A stretch of 21,780 bases of DNA, from contig JAEWNN010000090.1 of the NCBI GenBank assembly GCA_023457035.1, positions 1 to 21,780 on the forward strand. The letters are read 5' to 3'. Each line of letters starts with the position of its first letter. The stretch's first letter is position 1. The notes under the pieces were generated by a model, which worked only from the letters and a program-made list of their open reading frames with translations, had not been told where the DNA came from and did no database searches. The DNA comes from Verrucomicrobiota bacterium (GTDB taxonomy: Bacteria > Verrucomicrobiota > Verrucomicrobiia > Opitutales > Opitutaceae). The position numbers and the translations under genes were made by a program. Of the stretch, positions 1-8,155 are shown piece after piece.

Positions 1-1830
1 GCGATCAAGAAGGCCATCCAGAAATCCTACGGCAAGAAGGGTGAGGACGTGGTGAAGAAGAACTGGACCGCGGTGGACAACTCCGTGGCCGCCCTCCACG
101 AGATCACCGTCCCGGCCGCGCCGACCACCACCCGCCGCCGCCCGCCGGTCGTCCCGGTCGAGGCCCCGGACTTCGTGCAGCGCGTCACCGCCCGCATGAT
201 GGCCGGCGAAGGCGACCTGCTCCCGGTCTCCGCCTTCCCGATCGACGGCACGTATCCGCTCTCCACCACCCGTTGGGAGCGCCGCAACATCGCGCAGGAG
301 ATCCCGACCTGGGACGCCTCGCTGTGCATCCAGTGCAACAAGTGCGCGCTGGTCTGCCCGCACGCCGCGATCCGCACGAGCTTCTACCCGAACAAGGCTC
401 TCGAGGGCGCTCCGGCGACCTTCAAGAGCACGAAGTTCCGCTCCAACGAGAACCCGGACTGCGCCTTCACCATCCAGGTGGCGCCCGAGGACTGCACCGG
501 TTGCACCCTCTGCGCCAAGGTCTGCCCGGCCAAGGACAAGACCAACCTGCAGAAGAAGGCCCTCATGATGGCGCCGCAGGCCCCGCTGGTGAAGCAGGAG
601 AGCGAGAATTGGAGCTTCTTCCTCCAGCTCCCGAAGCCCGACCGCACCAAGCTCAAGACCGACCTGAAGGGCTCGCAGTTCATGGAGCCGCTCTTCGAGT
701 TCTCCGGCGCGTGCACCGGCTGCGGCGAGACCCCGTACATCAAGCTCGTCACGCAGTTCTTCGGCGACCGCATGCTCGTGGCCAATGCCACCGGCTGCAC
801 CTCGATCTACGGCGGCAACCTGCCCACCACCCCGTACTGCACCGACGGCGCCGGCCGCGGTCCGGCCTGGTCGAATTCGCTGTTTGAGGACAACGCCGAG
901 TACGGTCTCGGTCTGCGCCTCGCGGCCGACCAACTCGAGCGCAAGGCGCACCTCCTCCTCAAGGAGCTCGCCCCGCAGCTTGGCGACGGCCTCGTCGAGG
1001 CGCTCGCCAAGGCCGACCAGTCGACCGAGGCCGGCATCGCCGAAGCCCGTCGCGTCGTCGCCGCGGTGAAGACCAAGCTCGCCGGCATCGGCTCGCTCCA
1101 GGCCAAGACCCTCGCCCAGATCGCCGACTACCTCGTCAAGAAGAGCGTGTGGGTGTTCGGCGGCGACGGCTGGGCCTACGACATCGGCTATGGCGGCGTC
1201 GACCACGTCCTCTCCACCGGCAAGAACGTCAACATCCTCGTGCTCGACACCGAGGTGTATTCCAACACTGGCGGCCAGAAGTCGAAGTCCACGCCGATCG
1301 GCGCGGTCGCGAAGTTCTCGGCCAACGGCAAGGACACCGGCAAGAAGGACCTCGCCCTCATGGCCGTGCAGTACGGCAACGTTTACGTCGCCCGCATTGC
1401 CATGGGCGCCAAGGACACGCAGACGATCCAGGCCATCCGCGAGGCCGAGAGCTTCGACGGTCCGTCGCTGATCATCGCCTACGCGCATTGCATCGCCCAC
1501 GGCTACTCGCTGGCCAACGGCTTCGACCAGCAGAAGCTCGCCGTCGAGTCCGGCCACTGGCCGATGTTCCGCTACGACCCGCGCCGCATCGCCCGGGGCG
1601 AGGCCGACTTCGTGCTCGATTCGGCCGCGCCGAAGGTGGCGCTCTCGCAGTACACGCAGAACGAGATCCGCTACAAGTTCCTGCACAAGGCTGCCCCGGA
1701 GCGCGCCAAGGCCCTCGCCGAGGTGGCGCAGAAGAACGTCAACGCCCGGTGGGCCGTGTACCAGCAGATGGCGGAGGCCAGCAAGGCCGCCGCCGCCGCG
1801 AAGGCCGCCCCCGCCGCGCCGGCGTCCTGA
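1..1830 (+). CDS. nifJ: Pyruvate:ferredoxin (flavodoxin) oxidoreductase, C-terminal half (5' end outside window)
   Basis: The reading frame is open from base 1, so this is the last 609 residues of a protein whose family is usually about 1170-1230 aa. It oxidatively decarboxylates pyruvate with CoA to acetyl-CoA and CO2, passing electrons to ferredoxin or flavodoxin in the cytoplasm. Visible in the fragment: a two-[4Fe-4S] ferredoxin domain with CxxCxxCxxxC at residues 109/112/115/119 and 165/168/171/175. The proximal-cluster cysteines are C238, C241 (GACTGCGETPY), C266 (ATGCTSIYGG) and C497 (HCIAHGYS). The TPP-binding segment GGDGWAYDIGYGG starts near residue 387, with LDTEVYSNTGGQ after it. 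All four proximal-cluster cysteines known in the family are present, so the enzyme looks intact here. The C-terminus is an Ala-rich tail. A strong terminator follows about 40 bp after the stop, separating it from the next gene. Confidence 0.97.
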   Translation, partial: AIKKAIQKSYGKKGEDVVKKNWTAVDNSVAALHEITVPAAPTTTRRRPPVVPVEAPDFVQRVTARMMAGEGDLLPVSAFPIDGTYPLSTTRWERRNIAQEIPTWDASLCIQCNKCALVCPHAAIRTSFYPNKALEGAPATFKSTKFRSNENPDCAFTIQVAPEDCTGCTLCAKVCPAKDKTNLQKKALMMAPQAPLVKQESENWSFFLQLPKPDRTKLKTDLKGSQFMEPLFEFSGACTGCGETPYIKLVTQFFGDRMLVANATGCTSIYGGNLPTTPYCTDGAGRGPAWSNSLFEDNAEYGLGLRLAADQLERKAHLLLKELAPQLGDGLVEALAKADQSTEAGIAEARRVVAAVKTKLAGIGSLQAKTLAQIADYLVKKSVWVFGGDGWAYDIGYGGVDHVLSTGKNVNILVLDTEVYSNTGGQKSKSTPIGAVAKFSANGKDTGKKDLALMAVQYGNVYVARIAMGAKDTQTIQAIREAESFDGPSLIIAYAHCIAHGYSLANGFDQQKLAVESGHWPMFRYDPRRIARGEADFVLDSAAPKVALSQYTQNEIRYKFLHKAAPERAKALAEVAQKNVNARWAVYQQMAEASKAAAAAKAAPAAPAS

Positions 1831-1869
1831 GTTCGCCGATGTACCAGATCGTCCAGTGAAGTCTTCGAG

Positions 1870-1900
1870 GGGCGGCACCGCGGCGGTGCCGCCCTTTTTT
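1870..1900 (+). terminator. Rho-independent terminator of nifJ
   Basis: A 10-bp perfect GC-rich stem (GGGCGGCACC at 1870-1879 pairing with GGTGCCGCCC at 1885-1894) with a 5-nt loop is followed immediately by six T residues (1895-1900). It lies 40 bp after the nifJ stop codon. Confidence 0.93.
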
Positions 1901-1910
1901 CCGCGCTCCG

Positions 1911-1945
1911 TTTTGTGTTTCATGTCACTGAACATTACCTACTAT
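1911..1945 (+). promoter_or_regulatory. Possible promoter of the DHOD-like gene (AT-rich patch)
   Basis: Directly after the nifJ terminator is a locally AT-rich patch in otherwise GC-rich sequence. It contains a TACTAT hexamer (1940-1945, 4/6 to TATAAT) with T-rich sequence upstream (TTTTGTGTTT at 1911-1920). No convincing -35 lies at the canonical spacing. Since the terminator separates the two genes, the downstream gene probably needs its own promoter, and this is the best candidate. Confidence 0.3.
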
Positions 1946-2003
1946 CCGCCACCGGCGCCCGCGCGCCGTCTCCGCTCACTTTAACTCGCAACCCGATACC
2001 CAA

Positions 2004-3002
2004 ATGGCCCTCGATCTCTCCACCACCTACCTCGGACTCAAGCTCGCCAACCCGATCATGCCCGGCGCCTCGCCGCTGGTCGACAACCTCGACAACGTGA
2101 AGGCCCTGCAGGACGCCGGCGCCTCCGCCATCGTGCTGCACTCGCTCTTCGAGGAGCAGATCGACCGCGAGATGAAGGCCGAATACGCCCACCTCAAGCG
2201 GCACGAGGACGTCTTCGCCGAGGCGGCGAGCTTTTTCCCCGAGAGCGACGACTACGCCCTCGGCCCGCAGGAGTACCTCGAGCACATCCGCAAGGTGAAG
2301 GAGCGCTGCAAGCTCCCGGTCATCGCCTCGCTCAACGGCACGCAGCTCGGCGGCTGGGTCGAGTACGCCAACCTCATCCAGCAGGCCGGCGCCGACGCGC
2401 TGGAGTTGAATCTCTACTACCTGGCCACCGACGCCGCCGTCTCCGGCGAGGAGGTCGAGACCGACCTGCTCGAGATCGTGCGCACGGTGAAGGCCGGCGT
2501 GAAGATCCCCGTGGCGGTGAAGCTCTCGCCCTTCTTTTCCTCGCTCGCCCATCTGGCCAAGGAGATCGAGGCCAACGGGGCCGACGGCCTCGTGCTCTTC
2601 AATCGTTTCTACCAGCCCGACATCGACCTAGAGGCCCTCGAGGTGCTGCCGAAGCTCGACCTCTCCTCGCCCGAGGAGCTCCGCCTGCGCCTGCGCTGGC
2701 TGGCGATCCTCTTCGGACAGGTGAAGCTGCCGCTGGCCTGCACGGGCGGCGTGCACTCGGCCGGCGACGTCACGAAGGCGATCCTGGCCGGCGCCAGTGC
2801 GGTGCAGGTGGTCTCCTCGATCCTCAAGCACAACCCCGCCCACCTCCGCACCCTGCTCGATGGCTTGGAGAAATGGATGCAGGAGAAGGAGTACGAGTCG
2901 GTGGGCCAGATGCGCGGTGCCCTCAGCCTCCAGAACTGTCCCGACCCCTCCGCCTTCGAGCGCGCCAACTATCTCAAGGTCCTCCAGCTCTGGAAGACAT
3001 GA
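2004..3002 (+). CDS. Dihydroorotate dehydrogenase-like FMN flavoprotein (PFOR-associated type)
   Basis: A 332-aa TIM-barrel flavoprotein related to class 1 dihydroorotate dehydrogenases. Seen: N-terminal LKLANPIMPGASPLVDN, the strand VAVKLSPFFSSL, and the FMN-phosphate-binding ACTGGVHSAGD (G248-G249) followed by AGASAVQVVSSIL. In true class 1A/1B PyrD, the ELN(I/L)SCPN loop supplies the catalytic Cys and a substrate-binding Asn. Here the same place reads ELNLYYLATD (residues 134-143), so both are missing. The protein is therefore unlikely to make orotate. From memory, this DHOD-like family is often found beside pyruvate:ferredoxin oxidoreductase genes, as here, so a ferredoxin- or pyruvate-linked redox role is a reasonable guess, but its substrate is unknown to me. 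The ATG at 2004 fits the conserved start of the barrel; no Shine-Dalgarno sequence precedes it. Confidence 0.88.
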   Translation: MALDLSTTYLGLKLANPIMPGASPLVDNLDNVKALQDAGASAIVLHSLFEEQIDREMKAEYAHLKRHEDVFAEAASFFPESDDYALGPQEYLEHIRKVKERCKLPVIASLNGTQLGGWVEYANLIQQAGADALELNLYYLATDAAVSGEEVETDLLEIVRTVKAGVKIPVAVKLSPFFSSLAHLAKEIEANGADGLVLFNRFYQPDIDLEALEVLPKLDLSSPEELRLRLRWLAILFGQVKLPLACTGGVHSAGDVTKAILAGASAVQVVSSILKHNPAHLRTLLDGLEKWMQEKEYESVGQMRGALSLQNCPDPSAFERANYLKVLQLWKT

Positions 3003-3014
3003 GGTGGGGATGAA

Positions 3015-3055
3015 GTAGCGAGTAGCGGGGAGTGAGGATCGAGTAGGTTCGATCC
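3015..3055. repeat. Imperfect tandem heptads running into a 7-bp inverted repeat
   Basis: Four consecutive heptads GTAGCGA, GTAGCGG, GGAGTGA and GGATCGA (3015-3042) share the pattern G-T/G-A-G/T-C/T-G-A/G. The last heptad is also the left arm of a perfect inverted repeat, GGATCGA (3036-3042) with TCGATCC (3049-3055) around a GTAGGT loop. It lies 12 bp after the DHOD-like stop codon. It may be a dispersed intergenic repeat of this genome, which one window cannot show. Confidence 0.45.
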
Positions 3056-3074
3056 ATCACGCCGCTTTTTTCCG

Positions 3075-3102
3075 GAAGCCCGCCGGTTAGTCGGCGGGCT
3101 TC
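3075..3102 (+). terminator. Probable terminator of the DHOD-like gene
   Basis: A perfect 11-bp stem (GAAGCCCGCCG at 3075-3085, CGGCGGGCTTC at 3092-3102) with a 6-nt loop is followed by TTC and GC-rich sequence rather than a clean T tract. A run of six T sits before, not after, the stem. Stem strength and location 72 bp after the stop favour a terminator, but the weak tail lowers confidence. Confidence 0.55.
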
Positions 3103-3330
3103 TTCGCGTCCGCGTCCTGCGAAGGAGGAGCTGCACTGGAGCTGGGCGTTGCCCAAGCGGTGGCGTGGCGCCGGCCGCGGTGCCGGCGATCCGGGAGAAC
3201 TGCGGTGGCGAGAGACGCAGGCCGGGACGCCTGCGCCGCGGCCTGGGGGCTGAGCGGAACTCCGTCACGCCCACGGCGGGGCGGAATGCGGACTGGCTTC
3301 CGCCGGCGGGCGGCGCGAGGATGCGGAGCG

Positions 3331-3978
3331 ATGAGCGAGACGAAGGCGTATTCGACCGGTGAGGAGATCGCCAACAGCATCACCCACGGCGTGGGCGTGG
3401 TGCTTGCGATCGCGGCGTTGGTGGTGCTGGTGGGCGGCGCCGCCCGGGTGGGCGATCCGTGGCGGGTGGTGAGCTTCTCGCTCTACGGCGCCTCGCTCAT
3501 CGCGCTCTATCTGGCCTCGACGCTCTACCACGCGGTTCCGGGCGCGAAGGCGAAGGCGTGGTTGAAGCGCTGCGACCACGCGGCGATCTTCGCCCTGATC
3601 GCCGGCACCTACACGCCGATCCTGCTGGTGACGTTGCGCGGGCCGCTGGGCTGGACGATGGCGGGGATCGTGTGGGGCGTGATGGTCGCCGGCATCACGC
3701 TGAAGTTTCTTTTCATCCAGCGTTTCCAGAAGGTCCTGCTCGGTGCGTACGTGGCGATGGGCTGGATCGTGGTGTTTGCGCTGCCGGCGCTGTGGCAGCG
3801 CTTGTCCGGCGCGGCGCTGGGGTGGCTGGTGGCCGGCGGCGTGACCTACACGGCCGGCGTGGCGTTCTACGTGTGGAGGCGGCTGCCGTACGGCCACGCG
3901 ATCTGGCACCTGTTCGTGCTCGGCGGCAGCGCCTGCCATTTCCTCTTCTTCTACCGCCACGTGTTGCCGGTCCGGTGA
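3331..3978 (+). CDS. trhA: Hemolysin III / PAQR family membrane protein (TrhA-like)
   Basis: A 215-aa polytopic inner-membrane protein of the hemolysin III/PAQR family with about seven hydrophobic segments. Family residues visible: E11-E12 and H19 in GEEIANSITHG, S63 and H67 in STLYHA, D82-H83 in CDHAAIFALIAGTYTP, and H189/H193 in HAIWHLFVLGG. These Asp/His/Ser positions form the buried metal site of PAQR proteins. Bacterial members have been linked to membrane-lipid homeostasis; the hemolysin name is historical. The frame is open another 57 codons upstream, but that extension is Arg-rich and unlike the family. The ATG at 3331 (MSETKAYSTGEE) matches the usual N-terminus and has a weak purine-rich stretch before it. 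It is convergent with the histidine kinase, 36 bp apart. Confidence 0.93.
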   Translation: MSETKAYSTGEEIANSITHGVGVVLAIAALVVLVGGAARVGDPWRVVSFSLYGASLIALYLASTLYHAVPGAKAKAWLKRCDHAAIFALIAGTYTPILLVTLRGPLGWTMAGIVWGVMVAGITLKFLFIQRFQKVLLGAYVAMGWIVVFALPALWQRLSGAALGWLVAGGVTYTAGVAFYVWRRLPYGHAIWHLFVLGGSACHFLFFYRHVLPVR

Positions 3979-4014
3979 CCACACGTCCACGCGCGGCCCG
4001 GCACCGCGCCGGAT

Positions 4015-7000
4015 TCAACTGCGCCGGGCGGCGAGCATCCGGGCGACGAGCTGGAGCAGCGACTCGGCCCGGTAGGGCTTCTGCAGCAGGTGGGCGCCCT
4101 CGGGGATGCTTTCGTCCTGGTCGACGGAGTCGGCCGCGTAGCCGCTGGCGAAGATGACGGGGATCTCCGGCCGGAGTTGGCGGCACAGGCGGGCCGCCTC
4201 GAAGCCGGTGAGGTTGGGCATCATCACGTCGAAGAAAAGCAGGTCGAAGCCGGCCGGATCGCGCTGGAAACATTCGACGGCCGCGCGGCCGTCGGCGCAG
4301 GCCTGGACGCGGTAGCCGGCGCGCTCGAGCGTGGTGACCGCGATGCGACGGATGGGCTCGTTGTCCTCGGCGAGGAGGATCGTGCCGCCGGCATGGTGCG
4401 GGGCTGCGGCCTCCGCGGTGGGGTGGTCGCGCTGGGCTCCCCGTTCGTTGCGCAGGGGCAGGTGGATGGTGAACTGCGTCCCGCGCCCGGGTGCGCTGGC
4501 GGCTTCGATGTGCCCTTCGTGCTGGCGCACAATTCCGTAGACGACGGCGAGGCCGAGCCCGGTCCCCTTGTCGCGGGCCTTGGTGGTGAAGAACGGGTCG
4601 AAGATCCGGTCGAGAACGGACGGGTCCATGCCATGGCCGGTGTCGGAAACAACGATACGGATATATTCCTTCCCGGCCGGGAGGCGACGGCGCTCGGCGG
4701 CGGCGCCCGCGAGCACGAGGGAGTCGAGCCGGATCGTGAGGGTGCCGCCCTTCGGCATGGCGTCGCGGGCGTTGAGACAGAGGTTGAGAAACACCTGCTC
4801 GAGCTGACCGCGGTCCGCCTGGAGGCGGAGCGGCGCCGGGGCGGGCACAAGATCGAGCGTGATGGTCTCGGGGATGAGGCGCCGGATCATCTGCACATGG
4901 TCGGCGACGAAGGCGTTGAGTTCGGTCTCCTCGCGGCAGAGCGCCTGGCGCCGGCTGAAGGCCAGGAGTTGGCGCGTCATCTGGGAGGCGCGTTGCACGG
5001 TCTTGTTGATCTCCTGCAGGCAGGCGCGGCGATCGGCGTCGGGGACGTCCGGATCATCGGCGAACTGGGCGTTGCCGCCGATGATCTGCAGGAGGTTGTT
5101 GAAATCGTGGGCGATCCCGCCGGCGAGCAGCCCCACCGCCTCGAGTTTCTGGGCATGGCGCAACTGCTCCTCCAAGGTGCGCTCGCGTTCCGCGGCGGCG
5201 CGCAGATCGGTGATGTCGCGCAGGAAGGAAAGGCAGGCCGGCCGCCCGTCCCACTCGATGGCGGTGACGCTGGACTGGACCCAGGCGAACCCGCCGTCGT
5301 GGCGACGGAAACGCCAGCCGGGATGCAGGGGCGGCGGATGGCCGGCGAGGGCTTCCGCGCAGCGGGCGGCGATCTCCGCGTGTGCCGAGGGGTCGACGAC
5401 GGAATCCCAGCGCACGTGTCGGATGTCCTCGCTGGTGCTGCCCCAGCCGAAGAGCTGGAGGGCGGCAGGATTGGCGAACCGCACGAAACCGTCCTGATGG
5501 ACGACGATGCCGACGAGGGCGGACTCGATGAGCGTGCGATAGCGCGCCTCGCTGCGTTGGAGGGCGGTCGCGGCGGCGACGCGTTCGGAGATGTCGTGGA
5601 CGACGGCGAGGGCCGTGCGGTGGCCGGGGGCAGCACTGGGTTCGGGGAGGATGCGCGCCTCGAAGAAACGGGCGCCGGCAGGAGTGGGGTACTCGAACTC
5701 GAGGCGGGCCGGTTCGTCGTTGGCAAACACCCCGTCGAGCAGGGCCTGCCAGCCTTGGCGGATCCCTGAAGGATAGTCGACCTCGGCGAGGGTGCGGCCG
5801 AGCACCTGGTCGGGGGCGAAACCGGTGGCGCGGGCGTGCGCGGGATTGACGAAGAGGTGACGGGTCCGGGCGTCGAACCGGATGATGATGTCGGGGGTGT
5901 TCTCGGTGAGGGTGCGCTGTTGGCGTTCGCTCTCGGCGAGGGCGAGGCGGGCGTTCTCGCGTTCGGCGATCCGCTGGCGGAGGGACTCGCGCGTCTCGGC
6001 GATGGTGCGGGAGAGCGCGGCCAGCTCGGCGATCGGAGACTGGATCTCCGGGGAGGGCGACAGATCGAGTTCGGCCAGGCGCCGGGCCTGGCCGGCGAGC
6101 GCGGCGAGCGGCGTCCCGAAGCGCCGGGCGAGCCAGCCGGCGACGAGGAACGCGAGGACGAGCGCGAGCCCCCCGACGACGAGGATGGTGCGCTGGTGCT
6201 CCACGGCGGCGGGCACCAGATCGGTCTCGGGCACGAGCACGCCGACCCAGAGCAACCGGCCCGCGCCGATCTCGAAGGGGGCGAAGCTGCTCCACCAGAC
6301 GGCGCCGTCGATGCGCGCGGGGAACCGGCCGGCGGCCCGGCCGTGGTGTCGTTGCCATTCGGCGACGGCGGTGGCCGCCGTCGGGTAGGCCTCCGGCGCG
6401 AGCGGCTGGATGAGGGCGGCGGCGCGGCGCGTCTCGGCATCCGGACGGTCGTCACGCGGGGGGCCGAGCAGGCGGCCGTCGTCGGTGAGGACCAGGAGCT
6501 GGCCGTGGGCCGAGGGCCGGGCCGAGGACGTGAACTGGGCGATCTCGTCGAGCAGCAGGTCGTAGGCGACGATGAGCACGCGGCCGGCCGGGTCGCGGCC
6601 GGCGATCGAGGCCGAGATGCCCGGTTTGCCGGTGGTGAACAGCGGGTAGACGTCGGTCCAGGCGACGAGGTGGTCCCCCGCTTGGTGGGCTTGGTCGAGG
6701 GGGATGTCGGCGAAGCGGGCCATGGCGGCGCGATGCCACGGGCGGCGGCGGCCGTCGTAGCCGGGCAGGGGCAGCTCCCAGCTGCGCACGGCGGTGCGGC
6801 CGACCTCGTCCCAGAGCGTCCAGTGGCTGTTCTCGCCCCAGTCGGCGGGCCGGAAGTCGCGGGTGAAGAACTGGAGCGCGGCGCCGGAGGGCGGTGCCGG
6901 CAACTCGGCCGCCACCGGCGCGAGCAGGGAGGAGGCGAGGACCGCCGGGGTGTAGCGCATCACCAGAAACTGGGAACCGGTGAGGTCGCCCACCATCAGG

Positions 7001-7293
7001 GAGTCGACCTGGGGGAGCGCGAAGAGGTTGGGGTAGAGCCGGTCCTTGAGCGCGGTGGGCGCCTTCGTGGTGTAGCGGCCGATGCGGATGCCGGCATAGT
7101 CCTCGAGCACCTTCTGGTGGATCGGGTCGAAGATGCGGTGCAGGCGCACCTCGGTCTCGCGCTGCACGCCGGCCATGAGCGAACCGGCCTGCTGGCGCGC
7201 GAGGGTGCGGGTGCCGACGTACGAGGCGATGAGGAGGGTGGCGGTGACGGCGAGCAGCAGCACCGCGAACGCGAGCCGGAGGGCTTGGCGCAT
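4015..7293 (-). CDS. Membrane-bound hybrid sensor histidine kinase (Cache-like sensor, HAMP-like, 2xPAS, HisKA, HATPase, REC)
   Basis: A 1092-aa hybrid two-component kinase. Domains in order: TM1 near residues 5-25; a large periplasmic region of about 30-366, probably a Cache-type ligand sensor; TM2 about 367-390 (ILVVGGLALVLAFLVAGWL); a HAMP-like linker; PAS 1 from about 460 (LTENTPDIIIRF); PAS 2 from about 578 (RYRTLIESALVGIVVH); HisKA with phospho-acceptor H729 in GGIAHDFNNLLQ; and an HATPase with N-box near 835 (NLCLNARDAM), DTGHGMD near 883 and GTGLGLAVVYG near 907. A C-terminal receiver runs from about 969 with acceptor D1022 in FFDVMMP. The HDFNN H-box is typical of the PAS-kinase-REC class. 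The frame can be extended to a TTG at 7392, but the ATG at 7293 sits right before the first TM segment. No separate response regulator or Hpt gene lies nearby, so its output partner is unknown. Confidence 0.93.
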   Translation of the reverse strand: MRQALRLAFAVLLLAVTATLLIASYVGTRTLARQQAGSLMAGVQRETEVRLHRIFDPIHQKVLEDYAGIRIGRYTTKAPTALKDRLYPNLFALPQVDSLMVGDLTGSQFLVMRYTPAVLASSLLAPVAAELPAPPSGAALQFFTRDFRPADWGENSHWTLWDEVGRTAVRSWELPLPGYDGRRRPWHRAAMARFADIPLDQAHQAGDHLVAWTDVYPLFTTGKPGISASIAGRDPAGRVLIVAYDLLLDEIAQFTSSARPSAHGQLLVLTDDGRLLGPPRDDRPDAETRRAAALIQPLAPEAYPTAATAVAEWQRHHGRAAGRFPARIDGAVWWSSFAPFEIGAGRLLWVGVLVPETDLVPAAVEHQRTILVVGGLALVLAFLVAGWLARRFGTPLAALAGQARRLAELDLSPSPEIQSPIAELAALSRTIAETRESLRQRIAERENARLALAESERQQRTLTENTPDIIIRFDARTRHLFVNPAHARATGFAPDQVLGRTLAEVDYPSGIRQGWQALLDGVFANDEPARLEFEYPTPAGARFFEARILPEPSAAPGHRTALAVVHDISERVAAATALQRSEARYRTLIESALVGIVVHQDGFVRFANPAALQLFGWGSTSEDIRHVRWDSVVDPSAHAEIAARCAEALAGHPPPLHPGWRFRRHDGGFAWVQSSVTAIEWDGRPACLSFLRDITDLRAAAERERTLEEQLRHAQKLEAVGLLAGGIAHDFNNLLQIIGGNAQFADDPDVPDADRRACLQEINKTVQRASQMTRQLLAFSRRQALCREETELNAFVADHVQMIRRLIPETITLDLVPAPAPLRLQADRGQLEQVFLNLCLNARDAMPKGGTLTIRLDSLVLAGAAAERRRLPAGKEYIRIVVSDTGHGMDPSVLDRIFDPFFTTKARDKGTGLGLAVVYGIVRQHEGHIEAASAPGRGTQFTIHLPLRNERGAQRDHPTAEAAAPHHAGGTILLAEDNEPIRRIAVTTLERAGYRVQACADGRAAVECFQRDPAGFDLLFFDVMMPNLTGFEAARLCRQLRPEIPVIFASGYAADSVDQDESIPEGAHLLQKPYRAESLLQLVARMLAARRS

Positions 7294-7483
7294 CGTGATG
7301 CGCCGCCGCGTCGTCGTTGGAGTGAGGGGAGCGGTCACAGTCGACACCCTTGGGGGTGGGGCGATGTCGCCCGATGTTGGGGTCGGAGGCAACGCCGTTT
7401 CTCGCCGCCGGCGGGCGGACGGGTGTCACGCAGGGGCAACGACGCGCTCTTCCGGCCCGGGACCGGCCGGTGCGGCGGTCTTC

Positions 7484-8095
7484 TCAGTACCAGCCGCAGA
7501 CGAAGCCGGCGGCGCCCTTGAGGGCGAACACCCCGAGGTTCTTCGTCAGGTGCCCGACGATGCACGGCAGCAGCGAGCGCCCGGGGTTGAACGGCGCGAA
7601 ACGCAGAGCGTAGAACCACAGCGAGCCGGCGAAAGCCAGCGCGGTGCTGAACCAGCCCTTCGCGGTGAGCTGCAGCACGAGGTGCCCCTCCTCCCAACGC
7701 CAGAGGAACGGATGCGCCAGGGCGAAGAGCGCCGAGAAGAGGACGATGCTGCTCCAGAGCAGGGTGCGCCCCCGGTTGGTGACGGCGAGATAACCGCGGA
7801 AGGTCAGTTCCTCGATGAACGCCGCCGCCAGGCTGTACAGGCTCCAGAGCACGGTGACCGTGCTCTGCTGGTCGGCGATCCCCAGGACCGCCTCACCGCC
7901 GGTCTCGAGGGCGAGCAGCAGCAAAGTGCCGGCGATCGCGATGAGCAGAATCTGGCGCTCGCACGGCACGGCGCCCGGGAACGCGCGCGGGTTGGGCCGG
8001 CCGGCGCGGGCGGCCCCCAGATCGCGCCACCACAGGTGGAACAGGAAGGCGGCGACTGCGATCATCGCGCCCACGAGCAGAGGGTCGTCGTTCAT
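7484..8095 (-). CDS. CPBP family intramembrane protein (putative Abi/CAAX-type protease)
   Basis: A 203-aa hydrophobic protein with several membrane segments. The CPBP (CAAX protease / bacteriocin-processing) signature is visible: E95-E96-x-x-x-R100 in FIEELTFRGYL, then H128 in SALFALAH, and H182 in CIVGHLTKN. These Glu and His residues form the active site of the family's glutamate-dependent intramembrane endopeptidases, so catalysis is plausible. Bacterial members have varied and mostly undefined roles; I infer no specific substrate. It is divergent from the polyprenyl synthase, with 60 bp between starts. It lies 190 bp upstream of the kinase on the same strand, and that gap shows no gene or clear terminator. 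Confidence 0.88.
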   Translation of the reverse strand: MNDDPLLVGAMIAVAAFLFHLWWRDLGAARAGRPNPRAFPGAVPCERQILLIAIAGTLLLLALETGGEAVLGIADQQSTVTVLWSLYSLAAAFIEELTFRGYLAVTNRGRTLLWSSIVLFSALFALAHPFLWRWEEGHLVLQLTAKGWFSTALAFAGSLWFYALRFAPFNPGRSLLPCIVGHLTKNLGVFALKGAAGFVCGWY

Positions 8096-8155
8096 GGGAG
8101 GTACACCGCGCGATATTGGTTAGCCATTTCCGGGTCCGACTTCATCGTAGCGAGC

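Larger units (their letters stand above)
3003..3330. other. Intergenic stretch with heptad repeats and hairpins, no gene seen
   Basis: 328 bp between the DHOD-like gene and trhA. The first part has short imperfect heptad repeats (3015-3042) merging into a 7-bp hairpin, and then the hairpin at 3075-3102. The remainder (about 3105-3330) is GC-rich, and its open frames have no recognisable protein features. The long upstream extension of the trhA frame is Arg/Ala-rich and unlike protein, so I treat it as non-coding. Confidence 0.6.

Noticed and set aside
4090..7521. Long plus-strand open frames (559 and 561 codons) opposite the histidine kinase
   Set aside because: They are antisense shadows caused by high third-position G+C; the kinase motifs on the minus strand are continuous, and the shadows have no recognisable domain.
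7133..8155. Upstream in-frame extension of the polyprenyl synthase (total 684 codons)
   Set aside because: It is antisense to the CPBP and kinase genes, lacks protein character and would double the family's normal length.
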